Source of the DNA: Planctomycetaceae bacterium
GTDB taxonomy: Bacteria; Planctomycetota; Planctomycetia; Pirellulales; JAEUIK01
Assembly: GCA_016793185.1 (NCBI GenBank)
Contig: JAEUIK010000425.1
Location: 1-6,002 of the forward strand
DNA: 6,002 bases
Direction: 5' to 3'
The notes under the pieces were generated by a model. The model saw nothing but the letters and a program-made list of their open reading frames with translations. It was not told the origin of the DNA and did not search any database. Shown here one piece after another: positions 5,934-6,002 of this stretch (position 1 is its first letter; the number at the start of each line of letters is the position of its first letter). The translations under genes and the position numbers were made by a program.

Positions 5934-6002
5934 ATGTTGTTCGAGATTGACACCTTGCTGCTCGTCGGGGCCGGGATCCTCTGCATTCTGGCCGTGGCCT
6001 TC
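5934..6002 (+). CDS. N-terminus of a membrane protein, possibly a CPA/NhaP2-like cation/proton antiporter (partial)
   Basis: Twenty-three codons are visible before the window ends, starting at an ATG with GAGG eight bases upstream. The peptide is short acidic (MLFEID) then strongly hydrophobic (TLLLVGAGILCILAVAF), that is, the start of a first membrane helix with no basic signal-peptide start. The IDxLLLVG..IL pattern resembles the beginning of potassium/proton antiporters of the CPA family, in which a short N-terminus leads straight into helix 1. This is a resemblance only: any polytopic inner-membrane protein could look like this. Other ATGs at 5896, 5900 and 5920 are in different frames. 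Its promoter and leader appear to be its own rather than shared with the DUF1570 gene. Confidence 0.5.
   Translation, partial: MLFEIDTLLLVGAGILCILAVAF

Overview
The window looks like a piece of a high-GC chromosome from a Planctomycetota bacterium, probably of the Pirellulales type. This is inferred from protein character, since no marker gene is present. The signs are a DUF1570 zinc-peptidase-like protein, a secretin-N-domain-like protein of a style I associate with planctomycetes, and a surface protein built from T5SS/PEP-CTERM-associated repeats. No RNA gene, CRISPR array, transposase, phage gene or recognisable defence cassette was found.

Layout from left to right. (1) Bases 1-2804, minus strand: one uninterrupted reading frame of 934 codons that runs off the left edge. 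It encodes an exported protein with about twelve tandem 50-residue repeats, followed by a typical capping segment. Its true C-terminus, where a sorting signal would lie, is outside the window. (2) Bases 2805-3062: a spacer with weak hairpins. (3) Bases 3063-4349, minus strand: a 428-residue exported protein of unknown function, with a short helical segment, an STN-like domain and a beta-rich C-terminus. (4) Bases 4350-4676: a divergent intergenic region with a candidate promoter for the left gene and several GC-rich hairpins. (5) Bases 4677-5768, plus strand: a 363-residue exported DUF1570-type gluzincin with HEATH and a downstream WVVEG motif. (6) Bases 5769-5933: a candidate promoter and a structured leader. 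(7) Bases 5934-6002, plus strand: the first 23 codons of a membrane protein, tentatively a CPA-family (NhaP2-like) cation/proton antiporter.

All three well-covered genes encode proteins with export signals, so this is a locus of envelope or secreted functions. I see no evidence that they form one pathway. The STN-like gene and the DUF1570 gene are divergent neighbours, and the repeat protein lies downstream of the STN-like gene on the same strand after 258 bases.

The most useful non-coding observations are two. First, a bipartite motif (ATKCTRGCAT, 15 bases, CCTAAAATGC) occurs with identical spacing upstream of two genes on opposite strands, and probably marks a shared promoter type. Second, the leader of the antiporter-like gene has one segment that can pair either with a nearby copy of GCGGGCG or with an identical copy at the ribosome-binding site. 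Long open frames opposite the real genes are GC-rich shadows and are not annotated.
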